A stretch of 64,000 nt of DNA from contig JAUSCY010000027.1 of the NCBI GenBank assembly GCA_030650995.1, positions 1 to 64,000 on the forward strand. The letters are read 5' to 3'. Every line of letters begins with the position of its first letter. Positions within the stretch are counted from its first letter, which is position 1. This DNA is from Sheuella sp. (GTDB taxonomy: Bacteria > Pseudomonadota > Gammaproteobacteria > Burkholderiales > Burkholderiaceae_B). This document shows, one piece after another, positions 63,942-64,000 of the stretch. Position numbers and translations under genes: made by a program. Below the pieces are notes generated by a model. It was not told where the DNA came from. It saw nothing but the letters and a program-made list of their open reading frames with translations, and ran no database searches.

Positions 63942-64000
63942 TTATGCTCCGAGGTAGACACGAATAACTTCCGGATCGTGACGGACTTCCTCAGAAGTGC
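63942..64000 (-). CDS. LivG-like ABC ATP-binding protein, C-terminus (partial)
   Basis: The window ends inside this gene. The visible frame ends SEEVRHDPEVIRVYLGA followed by stop, the characteristic LivG C-terminus. It lies three bases upstream of livF on the same strand. The rest of the operon (permeases and binding protein) should follow outside the window. Confidence 0.85.
   Translation of the reverse strand, partial: TSEEVRHDPEVIRVYLGA

Noticed and set aside
1-64000. CRISPR arrays, insertion sequences, prophage and rRNA genes
   Set aside because: None seen: no spaced direct-repeat array, no transposase or integrase-like ORF and no rRNA-like segment.

Overview
The window looks like chromosomal DNA of a betaproteobacterium, most likely Burkholderiales, family Alcaligenaceae (Bordetella/Advenella-like). 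This is inferred from gene content and order, not from a database search. The pointers are three Bug/TctC-type periplasmic receptors without membrane partners, a phasin, the aat-bpt-pyrD run, dusB-fis-purH-ruvC-ruvA, minCDE, and long sets of IclR, acyl-CoA and ABC-transporter genes. Coding density is very high, no gene-free stretch exceeds 300 bases, and no rRNA, CRISPR array, insertion sequence, integrase or prophage gene was seen. The only RNA gene found is tRNA-Cys(GCA) at 28-101.

Layout: 0-5.4 kb carries tRNA-Cys and a plus-strand run (MFS transporter, conserved unknown, NUDIX hydrolase, aat, bpt, pyrD) that ends at a 25-bp perfect hairpin. 5.5-8.2 kb holds a phasin with a strong promoter and PhaR-like dyads, a Bug receptor and an IclR regulator. 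8.2-25.8 kb is mostly housekeeping: CinA-like protein, EI24 protein, thioredoxin-like protein, RhlE-type helicase, AzlCD exporter, small zinc protein, YheT hydrolase, BepA-like protease, GalU, CtaG-family protein, PepP, TM2 protein, UbiH-family hydroxylase, DusB, Fis, PurH, RuvC and RuvA.

At 25.8-31.4 kb a block of five minus-strand genes separates ruvA from ruvB. It holds a Bug receptor, an NAD-sugar epimerase, an orphan AAA ATPase with AT-rich flanks, an NDUFA9-like reductase and a threonine dehydratase. 31.5-48.1 kb returns to core functions: RuvB, RecQ, an OmpR/EnvZ-type pair beside an usher-like barrel protein, a short bd-type oxidase, GlnS, MinCDE, a thioesterase, a PaaY-like hexapeptide protein, EttA and an acidic unknown.

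48.1-64 kb is entirely minus strand apart from the edge of the acidic protein gene. It contains a complete dipeptide-type ABC importer and a catabolic island: LivG (partial), LivF, a cyclase-family hydrolase, IclR, a two-piece AtuA system, a PRISE-type enone reductase, a Bug receptor, a thiolase-fold protein lacking the usual nucleophilic cysteine paired with a DUF35 Zn-ribbon/OB protein, and an NDP-forming acyl-CoA ligase. Together these look like uptake, regulation and carbon-carbon cleavage of an unidentified branched, terpenoid-like or carbonyl-containing substrate. This is the best candidate here for an undescribed pathway. The substrate is inference only.
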